A stretch of 64,000 bases of DNA from Vibrio pelagius (GTDB lineage: Bacteria > Pseudomonadota > Gammaproteobacteria > Enterobacterales > Vibrionaceae): assembly GCF_024347575.1 (NCBI RefSeq), contig NZ_AP025505.1:1-64000 (forward strand), read 5' to 3'. Positions within the stretch are counted from its first letter, which is position 1, and each line of letters opens with the position of its first letter. The notes under the pieces are model-generated. The model made no database searches, was not told the origin of the DNA, and saw only the letters and a list, made by a program, of their open reading frames with translations. The position numbers and the translations under genes were made by a program. Below, in pieces: positions 35,211-43,375 of this stretch.

Positions 35211-35936
35211 TTAACTGCGTGTGAACTGGCGAGGGGGAAGGCCGAAATGAAGAGAGAAGCGTCGGCTGAAAGCAGAAAGGTCGTTATAGCCGACTCTTTC
35301 AGCAACAATTTGAACGGGTAAGTCAGTATGTGTAAGAAGTGCTTTGGCTTTTTCCATTCTATGGTGAGTCACGTATTGTTGGACGCTCATATCGAGGTTG
35401 GTTTTGAAAAGTACTTTAAATTGAGTCGGGCTCAGACAAGCGATTTTTGATAGGTCTGCGATCGAGAGTGGGCTAGCTAAATTGTCAAAAATCTCGCTCT
35501 GCGCAGCTCGGATCCGAGGATCGATTTTTGAGGTTATTGGTTGCTGTGTAAGTAGCATGGTAAAGACATCGAGAATCGAAGCCTCAATCGCTTTGTCCAC
35601 TTGGTGTTCTAGCTGCTTCTCTACAAAATAGATAAAGCTCAGTAGCGGCGTTGTGATAGAAAACACATGTACGCTACTCTCGAGAATATGCTCTGGAAGC
35701 GTTGGCATGTCGGCAACAATAAATCGAGCGGCTTCGTCGGCTTGAAAACCATGAGTCGCGCCTGCTGGAATCACAACGCACTCACCAACGGTCACCTTTC
35801 CAGAGAAGCTATCCATTTGAATATTGATGTTGCCCTGAACTGGAAGCACAAGCTGGTGGTAATCATCGTGCGAATGACTGTTTAGCTTCTTAGTGTAGGC
35901 TCGAATACTGAGAGTAGGTTGCATCGCGAAGTCCAT
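35211..35936 (-). CDS. AraC-family regulator with N-terminal cupin
   Basis: The 241-residue protein has an N-terminal cupin sensing domain (residues 15-70; HSHDDYHQLVLPVQG) and a C-terminal double HTH (about 140-240; LSIADLSKIACLSPTQFKVLF and VQIVAERVGYNDLSAFSRRF). It is encoded directly upstream of the EamA exporter and is the likely local activator or repressor. The first ATG is taken as the start; a second in-frame ATG four codons later is equally possible since both have weak ribosome sites. Confidence 0.88.
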   Translation of the reverse strand: MDFAMQPTLSIRAYTKKLNSHSHDDYHQLVLPVQGNINIQMDSFSGKVTVGECVVIPAGATHGFQADEAARFIVADMPTLPEHILESSVHVFSITTPLLSFIYFVEKQLEHQVDKAIEASILDVFTMLLTQQPITSKIDPRIRAAQSEIFDNLASPLSIADLSKIACLSPTQFKVLFKTNLDMSVQQYVTHHRMEKAKALLTHTDLPVQIVAERVGYNDLSAFSRRFSLHFGLPPRQFTRS

Positions 35937-36021
35937 CCATTTGACTGAAGTGTAAACAAGGTAGCTGCACTATAAATCGTGCTGAAGGCGTACTCACTTT
36001 GTTATAAGCTTTTAAAGCTTT

Positions 36022-36819
36022 CTAGTGCAAACCACTTAAGGCTTCACCCAAAGGTTTTAAGTAGGCTTGCAGTGCGTTGTGTATCTTTATTCGGTGTTCT
36101 AAATCAGGGTAAACTTTGATGTGTTCGGGTTTGGTTGTCCCGGAGACTAAGTAACTGTTTTCAATGCCTGAACACGATTCTACGACTGACTCAAAAGCCC
36201 TCGCCATCATCTCAGTTGGTAGAGAAAAATAATGACTTCCCATCGCTTTGTCAGCAACCACACTTCGTGACACATAGTCGTGTCGATCTTGTTGATCATC
36301 CGTAAGTAACGCCGCATCAAATATTTTGAGCAATCTGTCATTCAACGGATGCGGAAAATGCGCCACGCTTTTCAGCCAACAGTCACTGGCAAAGATCGTT
36401 CGTTTTTGCGGCCCTGATCTGTCACCTATATCAAACGCTTTCTCTGCAATGTAGTGGTCAAACGCGTGCCAAAATTCATGAGCCAAAGCGCCAGCTCCTG
36501 CGTTTTTCGCAAGTGCTAGTTCTCTTTGGTTTGGTGCGTAGTGGGCTTGAACACCTTTTTGTCCACCGCTACCGAAAGCCAAATTTAGACTACCTCTCAA
36601 CCCAATGGCTTTGGGTGGTAGCGCCAATATATAAGCAAGATCGGCAAACGAATCAAAGATCAGATTAGCCGCTAGGTCTTTCTCTTCTTGATTGACCCAC
36701 TTGCCAACACGAATACTACCAATGCCAAAGGTATCTCGAATGTCGATAAACGACACTTGCTCCCCATGACGATAGTCTGGGCCCTTACGAGTTTTGTATT
36801 TAAAGCTAGTTAAACGCAA
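36022..36819 (-). CDS. CLCA_X family protein (putative metallopeptidase)
   Basis: The 265-residue protein matches what I recall as the CLCA_X family, related to large-polyvalent-protein associated domains. It contains a zincin-type motif HEFWHAFDHYI (HExxH, about residues 112-122), suggesting a metal-dependent protease, and a region SGGQKGVQAHYAPNQREL. Translation starts at TTG with a good AAGGTG before it. The HExxH helix and the polar sequence fit a cytoplasmic hydrolase, but no substrate is known. It stands alone, downstream of an AraC/EamA pair, and next to the first copy of the repeat family described below. Confidence 0.72.
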   Translation of the reverse strand: MRLTSFKYKTRKGPDYRHGEQVSFIDIRDTFGIGSIRVGKWVNQEEKDLAANLIFDSFADLAYILALPPKAIGLRGSLNLAFGSGGQKGVQAHYAPNQRELALAKNAGAGALAHEFWHAFDHYIAEKAFDIGDRSGPQKRTIFASDCWLKSVAHFPHPLNDRLLKIFDAALLTDDQQDRHDYVSRSVVADKAMGSHYFSLPTEMMARAFESVVESCSGIENSYLVSGTTKPEHIKVYPDLEHRIKIHNALQAYLKPLGEALSGLH

Positions 36820-37127
36820 GATTCACCTTGAGCGATGGGTAGTGATTGGGGCTGCGTCTATTGTACATCAATTGATGTGGGTAGCGTTTGGAAAAAGACA
36901 GAATCGCTTGGTGATCACATGGTTACTAGAATTTGTCCAACAACCGGTTGGACAATTGGGAAACAGCTTGTTTCACAAATAAATCTCATGGTGGTTTCTT
37001 GCGCTCTAAACACATCTTGGGGCAGAAACTTGTCAGTGGCTTTTCCAATTTAGCATTTAACGGATTATCTTCGGTATCGCTAAACTTTTAACCCAGTAGA
37101 GAAGACTACACATTATCTGCAGAACTA
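36820..37127. other. Intergenic gap with a palindrome and the first repeat copy
   Basis: The gap holds a palindrome TTGTCCAAC-AACCG-GTTGGACAA (36933-36955), a possible regulator-binding site, and a half-site of the repeat family at 37016-37036 (CTTGGGGCAGAAACTTGTCAG-like, minus orientation). No gene with a ribosome site is visible; the plus-strand frames here are chance. Confidence 0.5.
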
Positions 37128-37955
37128 TTACAGGACTTTTATTTTATTCTTAGCTAAGTTCTCTTGTTGTTTAAGGAACATGAAGAAGTTTGTCTCACTA
37201 ATAAATGGATTCTCATTTGCACCTAGCTTCTCCCTATTCTCAAATAGGTAATTTTTATGTGGATGGTTCGAAAGGTTGACGCTCACAACAGGCGACTGGA
37301 GTGAAATCTTTCTAATTTTCTCCATACTACTCAAGAACTGGTCAATTATTTTTGGGTCGTTGCCACTTACGCTATGGCCACCAACGATAAAAGCACGATG
37401 TTCAGCACCTTTATCTTCGACTGCGAAGTCTAGGGAAAAATCACCTTCAGTGTGACCCGGTGTGAGATAGAACTTAAACTCATGATCACCAATAACCATA
37501 GATCTATCGCTTTTTATCTCTATGTCTAGGTTTGGTGGAAGGAACTTGTTCTCACCTTTGCTTTTATTTGATTGCTGTATAGATAGCTCATGAGCGCTTT
37601 TGGTCATCACAACTTTAGAACCATACATCTTTTGAAGTAACTGAGCGCCCCCAACATGGTCAGAGTGTCCATGAGTGACCAATATGTGAGTTACTGGTTC
37701 TTTATCTAACCCTAGCTTCTCAAGGTTGATAGGAATCCATTTCGAATAAGGGAAATCGAGAGTATCAATTATCACGAGTCCATCATCTGTGACAACTACA
37801 TATGATGAAACCCATTTGTCCCCAACATAGTAAACATTATCAAACATCTGAAACGGTTCTACATAACCGTTCTTATCATTCATCGTTGGAACGTCTTTGC
37901 TTGAAGAAGCAAAGACCGATGCACTGAAAAGGGCACCTAATATAATTTTTTTCAC
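37128..37955 (-). CDS. Exported metallo-beta-lactamase-fold protein, subclass B3-like
   Basis: The 275-residue protein has a signal peptide (KKIILGALFSASVFASS) and a metallo-beta-lactamase fold with metal ligands in THGHSDHVGG (HxHxDH), TPGHTEGDFS (His) and a C-terminal His in SNHPHKNYLF. Spacing and the HGHSDH variant resemble subclass B3 enzymes, some of which hydrolyse carbapenems; relatives with other hydrolase activity also exist, so beta-lactam hydrolysis is not proven. I start at the GTG at 37955, preceded by AGGTGA. It lies between two copies of the repeat family and is alone on its strand. Confidence 0.78.
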   Translation of the reverse strand: MKKIILGALFSASVFASSSKDVPTMNDKNGYVEPFQMFDNVYYVGDKWVSSYVVVTDDGLVIIDTLDFPYSKWIPINLEKLGLDKEPVTHILVTHGHSDHVGGAQLLQKMYGSKVVMTKSAHELSIQQSNKSKGENKFLPPNLDIEIKSDRSMVIGDHEFKFYLTPGHTEGDFSLDFAVEDKGAEHRAFIVGGHSVSGNDPKIIDQFLSSMEKIRKISLQSPVVSVNLSNHPHKNYLFENREKLGANENPFISETNFFMFLKQQENLAKNKIKVL

Positions 37956-38220
37956 GAAATCACCTGAAAACACTTACTGCTTAGTTTGGATTCTGACTTA
38001 CCAAGACACTCATTGAGCGCTGAGTTAGTCCAAAAGGGAGCTACGACCTTAAGAGCAATTTGTTGCATAATCAAGGAAAAAGATACGCTATTTACTTTAT
38101 GACGTACCGATAGAACTACATCATTTGGATAGCGAAACAAATCTTTTTAGAAATGAGGGTTTTTGAATTGACTATGTTGACTGAATTAATCTTGTGAAAT
38201 TTTGGGGCTATCTAAACAAA

Positions 38221-38240
38221 CTTTGGGGCAAATCAGAGCG
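38221..38240 (-). repeat. Repeat-family half-site near 38.2 kb
   Basis: CTTTGGGGCAAATCAGAGCG matches the minus orientation of the family core (TTTGGGACAAAAGCGCC), with one weaker TTTGGGGCTA copy about 20 bases before it. The site lies upstream of the metallo-beta-lactamase gene. Confidence 0.45.
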
Positions 38241-38283
38241 AACAACTAAAAACATACGTTAACCATCAATCGCAACCACCAAA

Positions 38284-38312
38284 CAAAAACGAGGAGGTCA
38301 TCCGATCCTCGC
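38284..38312 (-). terminator. Terminator following a lost gene
   Basis: CGAGGA (38290-38295) and TCCTCG (38306-38311) form a stem; on the minus strand it is followed by a T run. It lies just after the truncated frame at 38330-38415 and would have ended that gene. Confidence 0.55.
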
Positions 38313-38329
38313 TTTTCCCATCCATCGCT

Positions 38330-38415
38330 CTACAGTAAGTTAAACGCCAGTGCCCCAATAATGGCACAGGACACAGACGCGTAGGCGATTTCAACGATAT
38401 ACTTCTCGAAACAAA
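38330..38415 (-). pseudogene. C-terminal remnant of a membrane protein gene
   Basis: The minus-strand frame ending in TAG at 38330 encodes EKYIVEIAYASVSCAIIGALAFNLL, a hydrophobic C-terminal helix like that of a transporter. A stop codon lies just upstream in the same frame and no start exists, so only the tail and its terminator remain. The family cannot be named from so little. Confidence 0.45.
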
Positions 38416-38468
38416 CATCTCATCGGTTTATTGACCTCTTTTTCAGTGGTGGCAGGTCTGCGTTTATC

Positions 38469-39272
38469 ATGAAGTTACTTTTACCCATTATTTTGTCGCC
38501 ACTGTTGGTGGCGTGTGCTGAGCAATCGGTCGCTCATTTGAGCTGCCCTGATATCAAACCCGATGACACAGCGCATCAATGGCACAGTCCATTTGATGAT
38601 TTGCAGGGTTGGGGAAGACATTTTGGTTACCCGCACTCAGCGATGATAGTCCAAGATCCGATGGACTCAAACAATAATGTACTGCGATTAGAATTGCGAG
38701 ACGGCGATCAATTTCACACTCGCTCTGGGTACGCTTATCGAGCGGAAGTGTACGAGCGCTATAAAGCACCGTTCAATCAGCCAATACACTATCGGTTTAA
38801 AGTGCTGATCACTGACCAATGGCAGCACGACAATGTGCGCGCTTTAATTGCTCAGTGGCATGCCACGCCAGATCGTCATTTGAATGAAATCAGCCGTAGC
38901 CCTAACCTTGGGATTGAACTGCGTAATGACCGTTTTCTGATACGCTCCCAAACTAGTCAGTTGGTGGTGAACAGCGACAACAAACACGGCATGACGAGAA
39001 CTCAGCACTACCTTAGCGCGCCGATCGAAAAGAATCGCTGGTATCAGTTTGATGTCAAGGTGAAGTGGACGCCTAACTCTGATGGCTACCTTGCCATTAC
39101 CATTAATGACCAACGTGTAGTGAACCACCACGGGCCGACCAGTTATGTCGATTGTCTCGGCCCCTATTTTAAAGCGGGCATTTACCGCGACCACAGTGTC
39201 AACACCTTTGCTCTGCTGTTGGATGATTACTCACGAACCTTGATTGAGGAATCAAATACGGATTTGGAATAA
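38469..39272 (+). CDS. Polysaccharide lyase-like lipoprotein (heparin-lyase-I-type fold)
   Basis: The 267-residue protein has a lipobox LLVACA (Cys 17) and a beta-jelly-roll domain resembling the polysaccharide lyase/heparin lyase I superfamily: YAYRAEVYERY, PIHYRFKVLI, LIAQWHATPD, RWYQFDVKVKW and YFKAGIYRD. Such enzymes cleave uronic-acid polysaccharides such as alginate, glucuronan or heparin by beta-elimination. It is anchored in the cell envelope. No other carbohydrate genes are adjacent; the flank downstream is a decayed SGNH hydrolase fragment. The substrate is unknown. Confidence 0.78.
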   Translation: MKLLLPIILSPLLVACAEQSVAHLSCPDIKPDDTAHQWHSPFDDLQGWGRHFGYPHSAMIVQDPMDSNNNVLRLELRDGDQFHTRSGYAYRAEVYERYKAPFNQPIHYRFKVLITDQWQHDNVRALIAQWHATPDRHLNEISRSPNLGIELRNDRFLIRSQTSQLVVNSDNKHGMTRTQHYLSAPIEKNRWYQFDVKVKWTPNSDGYLAITINDQRVVNHHGPTSYVDCLGPYFKAGIYRDHSVNTFALLLDDYSRTLIEESNTDLE

Positions 39273-39456
39273 GCCATATTCCAAATCTACGATCCTTATC
39301 GGAGTTGTTGGTCAACATAGAGTCTGGCGGTCAACTAGAATTGTTCCAGCCACTATAACGTCCGGTCATCCCACTCGGTCAGCATGAACCGAAACATTTG
39401 TGGACAAGAAGTTTGCCAGCGACTTTGCTAAATTAGTAATAAATGAATAACTACAG

Positions 39457-39555
39457 GTATGGAAAACTCGCCTGCGTTATTTACGCCCTTGCTTGGAATC
39501 TCATCGGCCTGACTTGGTCATTATTATGCTCGGCACGAACGACATGAAAAACTGC
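39457..39555 (+). pseudogene. Fragment of an SGNH/GDSL hydrolase gene
   Basis: One frame reads LRYLRPCLESHRPDLVII then MLGTNDMKN, which matches the central block of arylesterase-like SGNH hydrolases (LESHRPLDLVIIMLGTNDLK), including the GTND block that supplies active-site residues. The nucleophile block upstream and the DxxH block downstream are missing and one residue of the central block is lost, so this is a remnant. Confidence 0.7.
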
Positions 39556-39743
39556 TATCTGGACCTTGATGTACTGGAACACGATGTATCCTTGCGGGAT
39601 TGCCTTTTACGTGCGCCTACATCCGCAACATTGGACGATTTGCAACAACCTCCGCCTTTGATCGGCATACGTGAGAACATCACACCAATTGCGAGCATCG
39701 CAATACAACTTATGAAAATAAGAACGGTAAGAACTAAAGTCAT
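39555..39743 (-). CDS. Small NqrM-like membrane protein, possibly truncated
   Basis: The 62-residue frame begins MTLVLTVLIFISCIAMLAIGV, a single membrane helix, then FSRMPIKGGGCCKSSNVA. A helix ending in an arginine and followed by KG-G-C residues is typical of NqrM (DUF539), the iron-delivery factor for Na+-translocating NADH:quinone reductase, but NqrM continues with further cysteines that are absent here. A very strong ribosome site (AGGAGGT) precedes the ATG, so the start is real. The C-terminus runs into the SGNH hydrolase fragment on the other strand, so a deletion probably replaced the original end. The NqrM assignment is tentative. Confidence 0.45.
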   Translation of the reverse strand: MTLVLTVLIFISCIAMLAIGVMFSRMPIKGGGCCKSSNVADVGARKRQSRKDTSCSSTSRSR

Positions 39744-39973
39744 AACACCACCTCCTATAAATCACTGTATTGTCATCTTTCTCCAATTTTATAAACAAAG
39801 CAATGGTTGTTTTGTAACCACTTATTATTTTTATCAATAGTCAGGCCTTTGCTGGTGGTGACACATGATAAGAAACGAAGGTGAGTTTTGTTACACCAGC
39901 CTCTGTGGTCTTAACCGGCTCTTAATCTTTCAGTCTAAGACAGCAATTGTATTCCTTCTATAACTCATTAAAT

Positions 39974-39988
39974 TGTTATGTTATAACG
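39974..39988 (+). promoter_or_regulatory. Zur-box-like operator upstream of the COG0523 GTPase
   Basis: TGTTATGTTATAACG matches 13 of 15 bases of the enterobacterial Zur core TGTTATAWTATAACA. It ends 31 bases before the GTPase start codon, a position fit for repression by zinc-loaded Zur. Confidence 0.6.
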
Positions 39989-40019
39989 TTGGTTTATTCA
40001 GAGTTTGCAGGTCAAAGGT

Positions 40020-41225
40020 ATGCCATCAATTCCAGTCACTATTTTGCATGGGTTTCTCGGGTCAGGGAAAACCACGTTTTTACGCAATATTCTTCAACAA
40101 GCCGATTCTTCTGGTGTTGAACTGTCCGTTATTGTGAATGACATGAGTGAGTTAGACGTCGATGGCGTGCTTATCTTAAATACCGATGCGGTGAGTGAAG
40201 AGCAGGGCAACTTTGTCACGATCAGTGGAGATAGCATCAGCAGCCAAAGTGGTGTAAGGAAGCTTGATAAAGCCCTTAAAAAGCTCTGCGTAGAAAAATC
40301 GCCAGAATGGATTGTGATCGAAACGTCGGGCAGTAGTCATCCTTTGCCTTTGGTTGAGTATTTCAAAAATAACGCACCATTCGCTCTCAAAGACGTGATT
40401 ACGTTGGTGGATACGACTTGGTTGCGAGATGACTATCGTCAAGGTTCTGTCTTAATTCCGAAGTGGCAGGAGAAGGTGCAGCAGGGTGTTCGCGGCGTTG
40501 AAAACTTGTTGGTAGAGCAAATCATGTTCTCAAACCGTGTCATGCTTACCAAGACGGACAAAGTGGATGACAATACCGTTCGCAACATCGCGCAGGCGAT
40601 TCACCCGCTTAATGTTTATACCGAGATAATCAAAACGTCATGGGGAAACTTGGATATCCGCATGTTGAAAGGTGATCAAGACTATAATTTCTTCCTCGTT
40701 GAGCAGTTAATCGCAGAACTTCGTGAGACGGTGAATGAGCCGTTGAATCTCTCTGATAAAGACGAACAAAGCCTTGTCGCGAAAGTGATCAAAGATGATC
40801 GACCTTTTCATCCTGCGCGTTTGTGGAATACCTGCCATCAGTATTTAACTAAAGGTGTCTTCCGCAGTAAGGGGTTCTTTTGGTTCCCAAATCGAGACGA
40901 TGTTTCACTGCTTTGGAGTCAAGCGAACGGTAATATGGGGCTTGAAATCACAGGCTTTTGGCGCGCTTCAGTAATCAATGACGAATCGCAAAACTTCACT
41001 GATGAACATCGTCAAATCCTGCAAGATAAGATAGACAGCGTTGAAAGCCGTTTTGGTGATCGTCGTTGTCGCTTAACAGTGATTGGGCAAGAAAACGAAG
41101 TCGATGTGTTTATCGATGCGCTGGAAAACTGCTTTTTAACGGATGCGGAATTGGAGCAATGGCAACAAGGAGCAACATTTGAAGATCCTTGGCCAAAGAA
41201 AATAGCTAAGTTAAGCCAAAAGTAA
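40020..41225 (+). CDS. COG0523 (CobW/YjiA) family GTPase, probable zinc metallochaperone
   Basis: The 401-residue G3E GTPase has Walker A GFLGSGKTTFL, switch and Walker B regions (ELSVIVNDMSELDVDG; WIVIETSGSSHPLP), a TKxD-type TKTD and the C-terminal CobW domain. Members insert metals into proteins; those under Zur control serve zinc-starved cells, and a Zur-box match lies directly upstream. The usual metal-binding CxCC loop, expected shortly after the NDMSELDVDG region, is replaced by GDSISSQSG, with serines where cysteines should be. It may therefore bind metal differently or act as a regulator. I start at the ATG at 40020 rather than a TTG five codons earlier. Confidence 0.85.
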   Translation: MPSIPVTILHGFLGSGKTTFLRNILQQADSSGVELSVIVNDMSELDVDGVLILNTDAVSEEQGNFVTISGDSISSQSGVRKLDKALKKLCVEKSPEWIVIETSGSSHPLPLVEYFKNNAPFALKDVITLVDTTWLRDDYRQGSVLIPKWQEKVQQGVRGVENLLVEQIMFSNRVMLTKTDKVDDNTVRNIAQAIHPLNVYTEIIKTSWGNLDIRMLKGDQDYNFFLVEQLIAELRETVNEPLNLSDKDEQSLVAKVIKDDRPFHPARLWNTCHQYLTKGVFRSKGFFWFPNRDDVSLLWSQANGNMGLEITGFWRASVINDESQNFTDEHRQILQDKIDSVESRFGDRRCRLTVIGQENEVDVFIDALENCFLTDAELEQWQQGATFEDPWPKKIAKLSQK

Positions 41226-41394
41226 CCTTTGGAACGAAACAGTTTGTTGTAATCCTTCGCATTATGGAGCGACACCAAGTCAAATAGCACCCATCTTCCC
41301 TGAGACTGGTGCACCAGAAGCAGAGCAACGAGTTAAACACATCACAGAAATTGATGAGTGCTTGCAACTGCTTTATCGAGAAAGCTCAGCGTAA
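41226..41394 (+). pseudogene. Possible gene remnant after the GTPase
   Basis: A frame ending in TAA at 41392-41394 reads HYGATPSQIAPIFPETGA and then EAEQRVKHITEIDECLQLLY, which looks like coding sequence for the C-terminal end of a helical protein. It is open back into the GTPase gene in another register but has no start codon with a ribosome site. I cannot assign it. The rest of the gap to 41556 shows nothing clear. Confidence 0.3.
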
Positions 41395-41556
41395 GCAAGC
41401 TTTATAAACCGATCGAGCAGAAGCGTGTTCTTTAATGGAAGAAAGCCGCTTAAGGTTATCTCATCGGGCAGACTGAATGATTTAGCGCAAACGCATCAAG
41501 TTATTCGAAGGATGGTGTGTATTTAAGTCATGGTTCGCTCTCGTGCGAAAGAAAAG

Positions 41557-42462
41557 CTACATAAACTCGTTTTTCTCAACATTTAAGTTCGCCTTGATAA
41601 ATTCAATAAACGATGAAATTCTTAGAGATGTTGCTGAGTTCTTATAGTAGATAGCGTGAATGGGCTGCTCTATCTTGAGTGAAGACTCTTTGAACAGTTC
41701 TACCAAGGTACCATTTCTTCTATCACTAAATGTCATAAAGTCAGACAAGCATGCGATGCCAGCTCCGCTTAACGCTAGATGCCGGATCACCTCACCGTTG
41801 TCGGCTTGCAAGTCACTCGTTGCTCTAAAGATCTTATCGTTTGCATCTTTGAGCGGCCAGTTTTTCAAAATCTCAGGCCGACTAAAACCTAATAACCTAT
41901 GGTTGGACAACTCATCAATACTACTTGGTGTACCAAATTCATTCAGATATTCAGGGCTAGCAACAATACGTATTCTGCTATTACCGATAAATACTGCTCT
42001 TAATGAGGAGTCTTTCAGCTGCCCGATGCGGATAGCAATATCGGTGTGCTTACCAACTAAATCTATGTTTTCTTCATCTGTCGTCAACTCGATTTCAACG
42101 TCAGGGTAAAGGGATTGATAACGCGAAATGCACGGAGCAAGCCCATGAATCGCGAAGGGCGTGGCTGCATTTATGCGTAAAAAACCTGAGGGCGTCTCTT
42201 TCTGGTGCTTCAACTGCACTTCTGCTAACTCAACCTCTTCGAGCACTTTGCGTACTCTTTTCAGGTAGATACTGCCTTCTGAAGTGACACTCAATTTACG
42301 TGTAGTCCGGTTTAATAAGGTGGTTTCTAGTTTCGCTTCGAGCCTAGAAATAGTTCTACTCACCGCAGCTGGTGTTATAGAAAGAATCTCTGACGCTCCT
42401 CTCACAGTTCCAGTATCGGCAACTGCGACTAGAGCTTTCATTTCATCCAAGGTCGATTTCAT
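41557..42462 (-). CDS. LysR-family regulator of the aldo-keto reductase operon
   Basis: The 301-residue LysR protein has an N-terminal HTH (VRGASEILSITPAAVSRTISRLE) and a ligand-binding domain starting about residue 90 (GFLRINAATPFAIHGLAPCI). It is divergent from the aldo-keto reductase and MdaB-like genes, with an inverted repeat in the shared gap, so it most likely activates them, possibly in response to quinones or aldehydes (inference from the enzymes). Confidence 0.9.
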   Translation of the reverse strand: MKSTLDEMKALVAVADTGTVRGASEILSITPAAVSRTISRLEAKLETTLLNRTTRKLSVTSEGSIYLKRVRKVLEEVELAEVQLKHQKETPSGFLRINAATPFAIHGLAPCISRYQSLYPDVEIELTTDEENIDLVGKHTDIAIRIGQLKDSSLRAVFIGNSRIRIVASPEYLNEFGTPSSIDELSNHRLLGFSRPEILKNWPLKDANDKIFRATSDLQADNGEVIRHLALSGAGIACLSDFMTFSDRRNGTLVELFKESSLKIEQPIHAIYYKNSATSLRISSFIEFIKANLNVEKNEFM

Positions 42463-42490
42463 TCGTTACCTTTTGTAATTTTATAATTAA

Positions 42491-42533
42491 CTAATGTTTA
42501 CTTTAGGGAATCAAAATCATCAAGTAAAGTTAG
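42491..42533. promoter_or_regulatory. Inverted repeat, likely LysR operator
   Basis: CTAATGTTTACTT (42491-42503) and AAGTAAAGTTAG (42522-42533) are near-complementary arms spaced by about 18 bases in the gap between the divergent LysR and aldo-keto reductase genes. Confidence 0.5.
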
Positions 42534-42573
42534 TGCCAACAACAAAGACAAGATAAATACTTAGGAGATAAAA

Positions 42574-43374
42574 ATGACAGTACCTTCATTTGGTGTAGGC
42601 ACTTTTCGCTTAGAGGGTGAAGTGGTAAAAAATTCAGTACGCAACGCATTGGAAGTTGGATATCGTGTGGTTGATACCGCTCAAATCTATGGTAATGAAG
42701 CGAGCATAGGAGAAGCACTGGTTGAATCTAAGTTGCCACGAGAAGAGTTGTTCATCACGACAAAAATCTGGGTAGATAATATGTCTAAGGATAAGCTCAT
42801 TCCAAGCCTCAAAGAGAGCCTAGAGAAACTAAAAACTGACTATGTCGATTTAACATTGATTCATTGGCCGGGTTCAAACAACAACGTCGAAGAGTATATG
42901 CAAGCGTTACTTGAAGCAAAATCGTTGGGATTAACCAAACAAATTGGGGTATCAAACTTCAATATCGAGTTGTTAAATAAAGCGTTTGATGCGGTGGGCA
43001 AGGAAAATATAGCAACCAACCAAATTGAACTAAGCCCATTCTTGCAAAACCACAAGCTGGTGTCATTTATGCAAGAAAATGACATTCAAGTGACCTCTTA
43101 CATGACGTTAGCTTATGGCGAAGCTTTAAAGGACTCAACGATTATTGATATCGCAAGTAAGTACCAATCAACGCCTGCGCAAATTGTGCTCGCGTGGGCG
43201 CTAGCAAAGGGATTTGCAGTGATTCCATCTTCAACCAAGCGTGAGAACCTCATTAGTAATCTTCAAGCTCAACAGATTCAACTATTGAGTGAGGATATCA
43301 AATTAATCGATAGCCTTGAGCGTAACGGGCGTCAAGTTAGTCCTGATGGTCTTGCTCCACAGTGGGACGATTAA
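42574..43374 (+). CDS. dkgB: Aldo-keto reductase, DkgB-like
   Basis: The 266-residue TIM-barrel enzyme matches 2,5-diketo-D-gluconate reductase B/YafB, an NADPH-dependent reductase of aldehydes and ketones such as methylglyoxal. Motifs: [28 protein letters not shown] (with catalytic Asp and Tyr), LFITTKIW (Lys), DLTLIHWPG (His), [11 protein letters not shown] and the NADPH loop [15 protein letters not shown] precedes the ATG. An MdaB-like reductase starts one base after its stop, so the two form a reductive detoxification operon opposite a LysR gene. Confidence 0.88.
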   Translation: MTVPSFGVGTFRLEGEVVKNSVRNALEVGYRVVDTAQIYGNEASIGEALVESKLPREELFITTKIWVDNMSKDKLIPSLKESLEKLKTDYVDLTLIHWPGSNNNVEEYMQALLEAKSLGLTKQIGVSNFNIELLNKAFDAVGKENIATNQIELSPFLQNHKLVSFMQENDIQVTSYMTLAYGEALKDSTIIDIASKYQSTPAQIVLAWALAKGFAVIPSSTKRENLISNLQAQQIQLLSEDIKLIDSLERNGRQVSPDGLAPQWDD

Positions 43375-43375
43375 A

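Noticed and set aside
36794-37053. Two overlapping plus-strand frames near the CLCA_X gene start
   Set aside because: They overlap the start of the minus-strand gene and a palindrome, and have no ribosome site or family features.
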